Assembly (NCBI GenBank): GCA_965216445.1
Contig: OZ244166.1
Span: 2,480,001-2,544,000 of the forward strand
Origin: MA-ANB-1 sp965216445
Lineage (GTDB): Bacteria; Actinomycetota; Acidimicrobiia; Spongiisociales; ZC4RG35
Reading direction: 5' to 3'
DNA length: 64,000 bases
A program made the translations under genes and the position numbers. This document shows positions 51,288 through 59,958 of the stretch, in pieces. Below the pieces are notes generated by a model. It was not told where the DNA came from and made no database searches. It was given only the letters and a program-made list of their open reading frames with translations. Within the stretch, counting starts at the first letter, position 1, and every line of letters begins with the position of its first letter.

Positions 51288-51605
51288 TTAGCTTCCGCGG
51301 TAGGTCGTGTACCCGTAGGCGTTGAGCAGTAGCGGCAGGTGGTAGTGGGATCGGTCGTCGTCGAGCAAGACCGTCACCGCAACCTCTGGATAGAAACGAT
51401 CGCCGTGGTGTGACGTGTCAAAGACGAGCCGATAGGACCCTGGTTCGAGATCGGCACCGAGTTCCCCGATCCTCCCGTCGCTGTCGGTGACTCCACTGCC
51501 GACACCAATCCAACCATTTTCGGTCCCGAGGCTCAGCGTCACGGCGATGTCGCCGGCCGGTCGGCCGGTTCCGGTGTCCAATACGTGTGTCGATACCGAA
51601 AACAT
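51288..51605 (-). CDS. uraH: 5-hydroxyisourate hydrolase (transthyretin-like)
   Basis: 105 residues. HIUase signatures STHVLDTGTGRPA at the N-terminus and YTTYRGS at the C-terminus, with the catalytic His in HVLD, Arg in GSYRLVFD and HYHLPLLL. Converts 5-hydroxyisourate (from urate oxidation) to OHCU. The ATG at 51605 shares its A with the TGA of the fused gene upstream (TGATG). Confidence 0.95.
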   Translation of the reverse strand: MFSVSTHVLDTGTGRPAGDIAVTLSLGTENGWIGVGSGVTDSDGRIGELGADLEPGSYRLVFDTSHHGDRFYPEVAVTVLLDDDRSHYHLPLLLNAYGYTTYRGS

Positions 51606-53032
51606 CAACCCTCCATACAAAGCATTCGACGCAGTCTGGTCGATGTGATGCGCTGCTGTTCAAGCGCAGCATTCTCCAGCTCCTCGGCACGACTGTTGGC
51701 CATCCTCTGTTCGGCGAGATCCAGCATCTCCTGGGCGGACTTCCCTGACGCGTAAACGATATAGGTGAAGCCAAACTCCTCTTCATAGCGGCGATTTACC
51801 GCCTCCAGCGACTTGAGCACCGCGGCATCGGCGTCTGCCGCTCCCGCTTGCTCTCGATTGGCGACACTGTCGCCTCGCTCCCCGATTCGCGGATGGCCGG
51901 CAAAGGCTTCGAGCCAATCGCTCTCTTCCAACTCCAGGAAGGCGACAGCCGCCGCCTCGATCACCTGCTCTGTCGAATCGAACGGTCGAGATGCCAGCAT
52001 GGAGGAGACCCACCGCGTCGATGAGCACGCGGTATGGAAGAAGCCGGTTGCGGACTGGCCAAGGAGACTGTTGAGATATTGGAGTCGCTTTCCAGCTGCG
52101 GCCTCCGGGCTCGGTCGGCCCAGAACCCGGAATCGGGCGACACCTCCATCGGGGTGGATATCCAACTTCACCCATCGGGCTTCGGCAGCTTCGGACAATG
52201 CCAGTTCATTGACGGTGTCCGCTTCCACCTCCACCCTTGACAAAACCTCATGCCAAACTCCCCCGTCGTCCGAGACCGCAACGGATACCCATCCCGGTGC
52301 ATTGCCTTTGAAGTAGCGGGTGTCGACGACAACCTCCTCAACCACACCCTGCATCCCAAGCTTGAACGTGACCCAGTCGTTGCCCGGACCCCGTCGGCGT
52401 TTGGTTTCCCATCCATCCCACATTCCCTGCGGTTCCCCAGGACGGAGCATGTTCGAGGGAGGCGAGTAATGCGCATCGGACGTATCTGCCGCCACACCAC
52501 CGGAGGCCAGTGACGCAAGGTCGACGAGTCCTGACTGAGGACAAACCTCGTCCATCGCCGGAATCGGGACTCCCTCTACTCGTAGACGGGCGACACCGCC
52601 ATCGGGAAAGATGTTCAGCCGGACATGAGTGATTCGACCGCTTGACTTGAGATCGAATACGGCACGTGAATCTCCTTGCAAGGCTGTCTTCGGGATCAAC
52701 TCGACCCAGAACGCGTCGGGCAGTCTGTCGTCGACCCCAACCCCACACCCTTCCAGTGAAAACTCTTCGGGGTAGTTGCCGGTGAAGAAGGCCGTGTCGA
52801 CCGCCACCTGTTGGATCAGCCCTGGCAGTCCCAACGCCAGGATGCACCAGTCATGGCCTGGCTCGCGGCGCCGACGGGTCTCCCACCCGTCCATCCATTT
52901 GCCGCGATCGGTGAATTCCTCTTCTTTCCAAACCGGTTCCGTGACTTTGACCAGATTGGCGGCCTCGGCGAAAAACTCGTCATTGAAGGAAACGACACGT
53001 CCGCCAACAGCCTCCGACAAAAGCTCAGTCAT
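51605..53032 (-). CDS. Allantoicase fused to OHCU decarboxylase
   Basis: 475 residues. Residues 1-310 are allantoicase, with its two homologous halves marked by GWETRRRREPGHDW and GWETKRRRGPGNDW, each followed by a VDT-x-(F/Y)F-x-GN block. Residues 316-475 are OHCU decarboxylase: LNSLLGQSATGFFH, FAGHPRIGERGD with the catalytic His, REQAGA and FGFTYIVYASGKSA. The two activities are not consecutive in the pathway (OHCU to allantoin; allantoate to ureidoglycolate plus urea). The ATG at 53032 overlaps the allantoinase stop by 8 nt. Confidence 0.93.
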   Translation of the reverse strand: MTELLSEAVGGRVVSFNDEFFAEAANLVKVTEPVWKEEEFTDRGKWMDGWETRRRREPGHDWCILALGLPGLIQQVAVDTAFFTGNYPEEFSLEGCGVGVDDRLPDAFWVELIPKTALQGDSRAVFDLKSSGRITHVRLNIFPDGGVARLRVEGVPIPAMDEVCPQSGLVDLASLASGGVAADTSDAHYSPPSNMLRPGEPQGMWDGWETKRRRGPGNDWVTFKLGMQGVVEEVVVDTRYFKGNAPGWVSVAVSDDGGVWHEVLSRVEVEADTVNELALSEAAEARWVKLDIHPDGGVARFRVLGRPSPEAAAGKRLQYLNSLLGQSATGFFHTACSSTRWVSSMLASRPFDSTEQVIEAAAVAFLELEESDWLEAFAGHPRIGERGDSVANREQAGAADADAAVLKSLEAVNRRYEEEFGFTYIVYASGKSAQEMLDLAEQRMANSRAEELENAALEQQRITSTRLRRMLCMEG

Positions 53033-54329
53033 CTCTTCGCAACATCCTTCCCTGACCGCCAAAAAAGCTGCCGTCTTCGAAGACAGTCTGCCCTCTCAGC
53101 ACCGTAGATACCACCGCTCCGCTCAACACCATCCCCTGATAGGGCGTGACCGGGTGTCGATGCTGGAGGTCCGGTCCATGAACTTTGTATGAGGCATCGG
53201 GATCGAACACGACGAAGTCTGCATCTTTGCCTACCTCGAGGCTTCCCTTGTGTTTCGCCAAGCCCGCAAGACGCGCCGGTTCCATTGAGAGCCAGCGGGC
53301 CAGCGAATTCCACCCGATTCCCCTCTTCTCCGCGTGGGTCCAAACAGCCTGCAATCTGAGCTGAAGTGAGCCGACCCCACCCCACGCGCGTTCAAAGTCA
53401 CCCGACTCTGTTTCCTTGATCGAGGCGGGTGCCGGTGAGTGGTCCGAGACGATCATCGACAGAGATCCCTCTTCGAGAGCCGCCCACAGCGCATCCCGAT
53501 GACTAGCGCCTCGGATTGGCGGGGCACACTTGAACTCCGTGGCCCCTTCCGGGACTTCTTCGGCGCAAAAGACCAGGTAGTGCGGGCAGGTCTCGCCGGT
53601 TAGGTTCGCCGGACCATTCCCGATCGCTTCAGCCGCCTCCGCACTCGAAACATGCAACACATGAATGGCTGCACCGGTTGAGGCGGCAATCGCTTCGGCT
53701 CTAACGACAGCCGACAACTCCCCGGACTCTGGCCGAGACAGCAAGTAGGACTGGTAAGACCGAGGATCTCCTTCAACCGATTGGAGAGACGCGGGATCCT
53801 CGGCATGAACAATCAACGGGACTCCGAGTTCGGACAGAAGCGCCGCCATCCCGGTGAGCTCGTCGATATCCATTGGAGGGAACTCAGCGACACCCGAATC
53901 AACCATGAACGACTTGAACCCGCAGACTCCCTCGCCGACAAGGGCGGTGAGTTGGGACTCCGACCCCGGTATCAGGCCACCCCAAAAGGCGGTATCAACG
54001 ACAAGTTTCCCTCGTGCGGCTTTTCGTTTGACTTCGAGAGCTTCCACAGTCACTGTCGGTGGGATCGAGTTCAAGGGCATGTCGACCAGGGTTGTTGTCC
54101 CGCCCGCCGCCGCTGACCGTGTCGCTGTCTCGAATCCTTCCCAGTCGGTCCGCCCAGGCTCATTCACGTGGACGTGACTGTCCACAAGTCCGGGCAACAC
54201 CACAAGATCCCCGTAGTCAATGTCCGCCACACCATCATCGATCGCAACCAGCACACCATCCTCGAACTCGAGGCTTGCCGGGCGAACGCCTTCGGGCAGC
54301 ACAACTCGGTTGCTCCGCACGGATGCCAT
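53025..54329 (-). CDS. allB: Allantoinase
   Basis: 434 residues. Cyclic amidohydrolase: metal ligands in GLVDSHVHVNEPGRTDWEGF (HxH), the carboxylated Lys in GFKSFM, His in LIVHAEDP and LHVSS, Asp in IVSDHSPAP. Opens the allantoin ring to allantoate, the substrate of the next gene. Start overlaps the stop of the selenoprotein gene (TGATG). Confidence 0.93.
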   Translation of the reverse strand: MASVRSNRVVLPEGVRPASLEFEDGVLVAIDDGVADIDYGDLVVLPGLVDSHVHVNEPGRTDWEGFETATRSAAAGGTTTLVDMPLNSIPPTVTVEALEVKRKAARGKLVVDTAFWGGLIPGSESQLTALVGEGVCGFKSFMVDSGVAEFPPMDIDELTGMAALLSELGVPLIVHAEDPASLQSVEGDPRSYQSYLLSRPESGELSAVVRAEAIAASTGAAIHVLHVSSAEAAEAIGNGPANLTGETCPHYLVFCAEEVPEGATEFKCAPPIRGASHRDALWAALEEGSLSMIVSDHSPAPASIKETESGDFERAWGGVGSLQLRLQAVWTHAEKRGIGWNSLARWLSMEPARLAGLAKHKGSLEVGKDADFVVFDPDASYKVHGPDLQHRHPVTPYQGMVLSGAVVSTVLRGQTVFEDGSFFGGQGRMLRRDD

Positions 54330-54880
54330 CAGTCCTCGGTAATCCAGTCTTCGAGAGGGATACCCAAACCATCCGAGATCCGGTTTGCGTAAGCGAAGTA
54401 GGCGACCACTTCGGCGATATGAAGGATGTCCAAATCGGAGAATCCCACCGAGCGGAGTTTTTCCACGTCGTTTTCAACCATTGCGCCTGGACTTGCAGTC
54501 AGTTTGGAGGCATACCGGAGCATGGCGATACGTTTCTCCGACAGGCCGGCTGTCTCGAAGTCCTTCTCGATTCGAATGGCCAAAGCATCATCTCGCAGCA
54601 AACGGCGCAGACCGCGCCGATGATGGGTCACTCAGTAATGACACTCGTTGATTTGGGAGACGATCACGGCAATCATCTCCCTTTCCACCTTGCGCAGGGT
54701 CTTGGTGCTCCTCATCGCCTGGCGATAGAGCACATCGTGTGCGGCCAAACTGCCGGCGTCCAGGGCGTGGATCCGCATGACCCAATCGACACGATTCCAG
54801 ACCGGATCCATGACTCGATCACGCAGGTCAGCGAGCTCGCCTTCCCAGTCGTCTTCGTGGGGAGCGTCAATCCAGGGCAT
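54329..54880 (-). CDS. AhpD-like peroxidase-related selenoprotein (in-frame TGA read as Sec83)
   Basis: 184 codons with one internal TGA (54634-54632). Residues on both sides form a single carboxymuconolactone decarboxylase/AhpD-like protein: EREMIAVIVSQINECHY before, VTHHRRGLRRLL and FSDLDILHIAEVVAYFAYAN after. The TGA stands where relatives have the second Cys of C-x-x-C, giving Cys80-H-Y-Sec83. A SECIS-type hairpin follows at the right distance. It would be a thiol/selenol peroxidase-like enzyme. It is in the allantoinase operon (overlapping stop and start) and could remove peroxide from purine oxidation (inference). A nonsense mutation is the alternative. Confidence 0.9.
54586..54634 (-). 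promoter_or_regulatory. Bacterial SECIS element for Sec83
   Basis: On the minus strand, 18 nt after TGA comes the loop GGTCT (54613-54609), closed by a perfect 6-bp stem CGGCGC/GCGCCG (54619-54614 with 54608-54603). A lower stem CATCAT (54625-54620) pairs with ATGATG (54591-54586). In E. coli fdhF the SelB-binding loop also carries GGUCU 18 nt after the UGA. Confidence 0.88.
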
Positions 54881-54938
54881 CCAGGAAACCTAGTGCATGG
54901 TGGAGAGTGCTATTCGTACACCAATCCTCGCACCGGCA

Positions 54939-55562
54939 TCAAAGGGCCGCCTGGTCATCAGTCGTTCTCGGAACCGGAAGCTGCAGCCCGACGAGCCGAG
55001 AACCGAACCGGAGGACCAGGGCGCCGACTACGCCTGTCACGAGGGCAAGAGTTGGGTTCACTCCGTTGAGGAGGAACACCAATGCAGCTGCACCGGCAGC
55101 GGCCGTCGCGTAGAAGTCTCCGGAGCGGTAGAGAATCCCAGGCACCTCTCCCGACAACACGTCCCTGATGACTCCACCTCCCACACCGCTCAGCACACCG
55201 GCAATAACGGTGCCCCAGAACCCAAAACCCAGTTCGACTGCTCTCTCAGCACCGAGAGAGGCAAACACGGCCATCCCGAATGTGTCGAGGGGATACAACA
55301 GACGACCGCCCGGCACCACCCGATGGAAGAACAAAACTGCCACGGAGGTACCCGCAACCGCCCAGAGCAGAGGCTCATCGGTCAGAGACGACGGCGGTAT
55401 CACCCCGGCGATGAGATCCCGCACAGAACCGCCGCCGATAGCAGTGACCGAGCCAAGGACAAGAACCCCGACGAGATCGAAAGCCTTCTTCACCGCCACC
55501 AGGGCCCCGGTGATGGCGAAGGTGATAGTTCCGATCCAAACGAGCATGGGGATGAAATCCAT
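54939..55562 (-). CDS. TRIC/UPF0126 family membrane protein (YicG-like)
   Basis: 207 residues from ATG 55562. Two homologous three-helix halves, each with a glycine-rich signature: VTAIGGGSVRDLIAG and LSGVGGGVIRDVLSG. Members are cation channels or, in bacteria, reported glycine transporters. It ends 58 bp before the selenoprotein gene in the same direction, so it may head the allantoin operon (glycine/glyoxylate link is inference). A longer open frame upstream lies in a structured non-coding leader. Confidence 0.87.
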   Translation of the reverse strand: MDFIPMLVWIGTITFAITGALVAVKKAFDLVGVLVLGSVTAIGGGSVRDLIAGVIPPSSLTDEPLLWAVAGTSVAVLFFHRVVPGGRLLYPLDTFGMAVFASLGAERAVELGFGFWGTVIAGVLSGVGGGVIRDVLSGEVPGILYRSGDFYATAAAGAAALVFLLNGVNPTLALVTGVVGALVLRFGSRLVGLQLPVPRTTDDQAAL

Positions 55563-55945
55563 GCCGGCGACGATAACCCGGCAAAGGCTCCCTCTAACGG
55601 AAGGCTGGGTCCGGCGGGTCAGAAAGGTCGAAAGGCCCGAATGGTGGGTTCGGGCCTTTCGTCGGTATGCGAGTGGAGCGAGCTGAGGAGGAGAAGGAAG
55701 AGCCGCTTCGGGGAAAAGCGGTCTGGCCCACTCCACATCGCAAGATTTGATTCAGATCGGAACCTTGTGATTCCGTTCACAAGCATTGGACGACACAAGT
55801 GCTTGCAATGGTTCCCAGAAGTTCAACGAAAGTTCCTAGCCCGTATTCCCTAGCGATTGGGGCGTTTCTGACCGATAACGACACCAGCGAGGTGAGAGCT
55901 TGTCGCGCCTGACTGAGAATCGCTTGCGGGTGCTAGCGCGTTTTG
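55563..55945. other. 383-bp non-coding stretch with structured RNA potential
   Basis: No gene seen. Reading the minus strand: an inverted repeat CTTGTG-N8-CACAAG (55764-55783); a stem GCGATGTGGAG/CTCCACTCGC (55741-55731 with 55678-55669, one bulge) enclosing a CCGCTT/AAGCGG hairpin (55721-55703); then a 13-bp perfect hairpin (55661-55649 with 55641-55629) resembling an rrnB T1-like terminator but with little T after it. All precede the TRIC gene, so a regulatory leader or small RNA is possible. A GCTAGC-N7-GCTAGC hairpin lies just after the gene at 55946. Confidence 0.45.
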
Positions 55946-56683
55946 CTAGCTGCTGAACGTAACGGCGTAGGCGTGCGACCAGCGGGTGACAACTGTTCCG
56001 TACAGCTCGCCGGCACGCATCAGGTCTCCGGAGGCAAGAGCATCCACCGACTCCCGGATCATTGCGACCGAGTCTTCGAGAACCAGTTCTTCTGGAGCAA
56101 ACAGATCTGAAACATCAGCAAAATCGAGCTCAACCACTGAGCCGTCGTCGAAAGGCTCCAGCCAGGAGATCAACTGCTCCATCTCGGTCGTGGGACCTTG
56201 GACCATCCCCACATTGCGCAAGACGTCAATAGCCCTTCGCAAGGCAGCGCGAACTTCGGTGATTTCGGTTCGATATCGAACTCTGGGCTTGCCGTCGACG
56301 TCGTATACCTCACGTTGCTCCGGCGTAAAACCGACAAACCACCTGACTGGTACGTGCCACGCCGAGGTGAGGATATGAGAACGTCGCTCGGGGAATTCGT
56401 TTCGGTATGTGCGCAGCTCGCGATCGGCGGCTTCAGCGGACACTTCCGGAATCAGACCCGCACCCAGACCCCGAAAGGAATTGGCGAATGCAACTGTCGA
56501 TTCGAGGACACGGAGCCGAAGTCGACTCGGGCAATAGAGTTTTCTGCCTTCCCATTCCAGGCTGAGGTCCGGCTCGTGTTCCGATTCGGACAACATCCCG
56601 TACGACTTGACGAATCCCGGAACGGGCTCATCGTCCCCTACCGGAATCTGGGTATACACCCTGAGAAATGCAGTCTTGGTCAC
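55946..56683 (-). CDS. Conserved actinobacterial protein of unknown function (DUF8083-like)
   Basis: 245 residues. It opens AFLRVYTQIPVG and includes YCPSRLRLRVLESTVAFANS and TSAWHVPVRWFVGF, a pattern I associate with a uniform family of actinobacterial hypothetical proteins. Soluble, no motif of known activity. GTG start at 56683 directly after GAAAG. Confidence 0.65.
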   Translation of the reverse strand: MTKTAFLRVYTQIPVGDDEPVPGFVKSYGMLSESEHEPDLSLEWEGRKLYCPSRLRLRVLESTVAFANSFRGLGAGLIPEVSAEAADRELRTYRNEFPERRSHILTSAWHVPVRWFVGFTPEQREVYDVDGKPRVRYRTEITEVRAALRRAIDVLRNVGMVQGPTTEMEQLISWLEPFDDGSVVELDFADVSDLFAPEELVLEDSVAMIRESVDALASGDLMRAGELYGTVVTRWSHAYAVTFSS

Positions 56684-56820
56684 CTTTCAATCCTGCCAGA
56701 CAACCCCACTTAGATGTCGGATGAAGCCCGAGCCACACGACCAGAAACGGAACGAATCTGGTTTAGGTAAGATCGGAGCCGGACTGATGGCCAACCCTTA
56801 GACGAAAGGAAACGAGCCCG

Positions 56821-57903
56821 TTGACCGTATTCGATGAGGTTGCAACCGAAGGGCACGAACAGGTGCTCTACGGGTACGACAAGGTATCCGGTCTCAAGAC
56901 GATTATCGCCATTCACTCCACGGCTCTCGGTCCCGCCCTTGGCGGGACTCGCTTTTTTCCGTACGAATCAGAAGCTGCGGCACTCGAAGATGTGCTCCGG
57001 CTATCTCAGGGGATGAGCTACAAGGCCGCCGCGGCGGGGCTGGACCTTGGCGGTGGTAAGGCAGTAATCATCGGGGACCCGATGACGGACAAGTCCGAAC
57101 GTCTCTTCCGAGCCTACGGAAGAATCGTCGATTCACTCCAAGGCCGATACATAACCGCCGAAGACGTCGGGACTTCGACTCGTGACATGGACATGGTCCG
57201 CAGAGAAACCAGATGGGCCTTGGGCAACTCTGTGGCCGAAGGAGGCGCCGGGGACCCTTCTCCCGTTACCGCCCGAGGGCTCTTCGCCGCCGCACGCGCC
57301 ATGGCCCAGTACGTTTGGGGCGACTCAGACATTTCCGGTCGCCGGTTTGCCGTCCAGGGGGTCGGAAAAGTTGGCTCTGCTTTCGTGCAGTTGCTGGTGG
57401 AGGCACGCGCCGAGGTAATCGTTGCGGACAGCTACGAACCATCTCTCGCCGCCGCGGTCGACAAGTACGGTGTGAAGTCGGTTGAGATCGAGGATATCCA
57501 CACGGTCGACTGCGATATCTACTCCCCCTGTGCCCTCGGAGCCGGCCTCAACGAGCAGACAATCCCGAAGCTGAACTGCCAGGCGATTATTGGAAGCGCC
57601 AACAACCAGCTTGCAACCGAAGAGGACGGTGCCCGCCTCGCGGCAAGGGGAATCGTCTACGGGCCCGACTTCGTGGTCAACGCAGGTGGTCTGATCAACG
57701 TCTACGACGAGTTGACCGGATATTCAAAAGTTCGAGCCCTGCACCGTGTTGACTCCATCTACGACGCGACCCTGAAGATCCTGAAAACGGCGGAGAGGGA
57801 AGGCATCAACCCCAATGAGGCAGCTATCCACGTTGCCCAGGAGCGGATACGCGACATCGGTGACCTCCGCCGCTTCCGCCGAAGCGGGGACGATCGGAAT
57901 TAG
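56821..57903 (+). CDS. Valine/leucine dehydrogenase (Glu/Leu/Phe/Val family)
   Basis: 360 residues from TTG 56821 (GAAAGGAAA upstream). Substrate region ALGGTRFFPY, catalytic lysines in LSQGMSYKAAAAGLDLGGGKAVI, and NAD domain FAVQGVGKVGSAFVQ. Oxidatively deaminates branched-chain amino acids to 2-oxoacids. The next gene, 7 bp away, encodes a 2-oxoacid dehydrogenase E1, which would take the product further. Confidence 0.92.
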   Translation: MTVFDEVATEGHEQVLYGYDKVSGLKTIIAIHSTALGPALGGTRFFPYESEAAALEDVLRLSQGMSYKAAAAGLDLGGGKAVIIGDPMTDKSERLFRAYGRIVDSLQGRYITAEDVGTSTRDMDMVRRETRWALGNSVAEGGAGDPSPVTARGLFAAARAMAQYVWGDSDISGRRFAVQGVGKVGSAFVQLLVEARAEVIVADSYEPSLAAAVDKYGVKSVEIEDIHTVDCDIYSPCALGAGLNEQTIPKLNCQAIIGSANNQLATEEDGARLAARGIVYGPDFVVNAGGLINVYDELTGYSKVRALHRVDSIYDATLKILKTAEREGINPNEAAIHVAQERIRDIGDLRRFRRSGDDRN

Positions 57904-57910
57904 CCACACG

Positions 57911-59926
57911 ATGAGTGAACGCAATCACCGCGATCTCGGGCTCAGCGACGACCAGATGGTCGAGATGTATCGACTCATGCTCATGGCCCGGAGGGTGGAC
58001 GACCGGATGTGGGCGCTGCAGCGCCAGGGCCGAGCTGACTTTGTGTTGGGAGCGTCGGGTCACGAGGCCATACAGGTCGGATCGGTGTTTGCACTCGATC
58101 GGGAGAAGGACTGGATCCTCCCGTACTACCGGGATATGGGGGTCGCCCTGGCCTGGGGATTCACGCCAGAGGAGATCTTTCTAGGCGTCTTCGCCAAGAA
58201 AGACGACCCGATGTCAGGTGGCCGACAACTCCCCAGCCACTGGTCCGACCCCGACAAACGCGTGCTCACACAATCATCGGTGATCGGGCCGCAGTACCCC
58301 CACGCCGCCGGGATTGCCCACGCTGCCAAACTGAGGGACCAAGGGGAGGTTTGTGTCGTCTACGGAGGCGAGGGCTCCACCTCTGAGGGCGATTGGCACG
58401 AGGCCATGAACTGGGCTGGGATTCACAATCTGCCCCTGATCTTTGTGATCGAGAACAACCACTACGCCATCTCCGTGCCAACAGCTGAGGAGGTCGCCGG
58501 GAAGCTCTCGGATCGAGCCCAGGGCTACGGATTCCCTGGTTATGCCATCGACGGCAATGACCCCTTCGAGGTCGTCGAAACGATGCAGACGGCTGTCGCC
58601 AGAGCGCGAGCCGGCGACGGGCCAACACTGATCGAGGCCGAAACGTACAGGTATTACGCCCACACGTCCGACGACAACGACACGCTTTATCGCACGAGAG
58701 AAGAGGTGGAGACGTGGCGTAAGAAAGATCCCCTTGGCGCACTCAAGCTTTATCTGATTGAGAATCGACTCCTCAGCGAGGAGACGGAAAAGGAACTCGA
58801 CAACGAGGTCATCGCAACCCTGGCCGAAGCGGTCAAGACAACCGAGGAGTCGCCGGACCCGGACGAGCCAACGACGAGGGTCTACGCCAACCCGATCGTC
58901 CCCGATGAGGCAACGACCGAGGAAGAGGCACCCGTGTCGGGCGACAAGGTGAATCTGATCACCGCGATCAACCGCACCCTGCACGAGGTCTTCGAGAAAT
59001 TCGACAATTCGGTTCTTTTCGGAGAGGACGTTGCCCGTCGCAAAGGGGGCGTCTTCAAGGCCACCGAGAACCTAACCGACCGATTTGGTCCGGACCGATG
59101 CTTCAACACCCCGATCGCCGAGTCTTCCATCGTCGGTGTCGCCATCGGGATGGCATCAGCGGGATATCTACCTCTGCCCGAGATTCAATTCGCCGACTAC
59201 ATCCACCCCGCTTTCAACCAGATCGTCTCCGAAGCGGCACGCATCTCCTTCCGTTCCGACGGTCGGTGGAATTGTCCGATTGTGATCCGGACCCCGTACG
59301 GCGCGGGGATTCATGGGGCGCTTTATCACTCGCAATCGATCGAGGCCTTCTATACCCACGTCCCCGGCCTCAAGGTTGTCGTTCCTTCAACACCAGCCGA
59401 CGTCAAGGGGCTGTTGCATTCCGCTGTTGCCGATCCCGACCCGGTCATGTTTCTCGAGCCGAAGAAGCTCTATCGGCTTGCCCGCGGCCCATTTCCCGAA
59501 GGCGAACACGTGATTCCCATCGGTAAAGCGGCGATCCGCCATACCGGGACCGATCTCACCATCATTGCGTACGGAGCGATGGCGCACTTTGCTACCGAAG
59601 CGGCCGCGATTCTCGAAGATCTGGGGATCTCACCAGAAGTAATCGACCTGAGAACCCTGAAACCCCTGGATTGGCCGACAATCGAGGAGTCGATCAAGAA
59701 GACATCACGCGCCCTCATCGTCCATGAGGACAACGAGTTCGTCGGCTATGGAGCCGAAGTCGCCGCTCAAATCGCCGACAAGACGTTCGAGTGGCTCGAC
59801 GCGCCGGTCAAACGTTATGCGTTGCCCGACGTGCCCATCATGCCGTACGCAGGGAGCCTTGAGCATGCCTTGTACCCAACGCCGCAGGACATCGTCGAAC
59901 GGGCCCAGGAACTAGCCAAGTACTAA
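57911..59926 (+). CDS. Branched-chain 2-oxoacid dehydrogenase E1, alpha and beta fused
   Basis: 671 residues. Residues 1-315 are E1-alpha (GRADFVLGASGHEA, TPP motif GGEGSTSEGDWHEAMNWAGI to NN), a short acidic linker about 315-340 (DEATTEEEAPVSG), then E1-beta (LFGEDVARRKGGVFKAT, PEIQFADYIHPAFNQI, YGAGIHGALYHSQSIEAF). It decarboxylates 2-oxoacids with TPP, working with E2 and E3 not found in the window. Usually the subunits are separate genes. ATG at 57911. Confidence 0.92.
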   Translation: MSERNHRDLGLSDDQMVEMYRLMLMARRVDDRMWALQRQGRADFVLGASGHEAIQVGSVFALDREKDWILPYYRDMGVALAWGFTPEEIFLGVFAKKDDPMSGGRQLPSHWSDPDKRVLTQSSVIGPQYPHAAGIAHAAKLRDQGEVCVVYGGEGSTSEGDWHEAMNWAGIHNLPLIFVIENNHYAISVPTAEEVAGKLSDRAQGYGFPGYAIDGNDPFEVVETMQTAVARARAGDGPTLIEAETYRYYAHTSDDNDTLYRTREEVETWRKKDPLGALKLYLIENRLLSEETEKELDNEVIATLAEAVKTTEESPDPDEPTTRVYANPIVPDEATTEEEAPVSGDKVNLITAINRTLHEVFEKFDNSVLFGEDVARRKGGVFKATENLTDRFGPDRCFNTPIAESSIVGVAIGMASAGYLPLPEIQFADYIHPAFNQIVSEAARISFRSDGRWNCPIVIRTPYGAGIHGALYHSQSIEAFYTHVPGLKVVVPSTPADVKGLLHSAVADPDPVMFLEPKKLYRLARGPFPEGEHVIPIGKAAIRHTGTDLTIIAYGAMAHFATEAAAILEDLGISPEVIDLRTLKPLDWPTIEESIKKTSRALIVHEDNEFVGYGAEVAAQIADKTFEWLDAPVKRYALPDVPIMPYAGSLEHALYPTPQDIVERAQELAKY

Positions 59927-59958
59927 GTCGACGACAACTGCCATTACCCTCCGCGCTC

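Noticed and set aside
54632..54634. TGA as an ordinary nonsense mutation splitting an ahpD-like gene
   Set aside because: It lies at the active-site Cys position and is followed by a SECIS hairpin at the fdhF distance, so recoding is more likely.
55563..55760. A glycine riboswitch or SRP RNA in the leader of the TRIC gene
   Set aside because: The conserved glycine aptamer blocks and the SRP GGAAGC-type motif are not present in the right arrangement.
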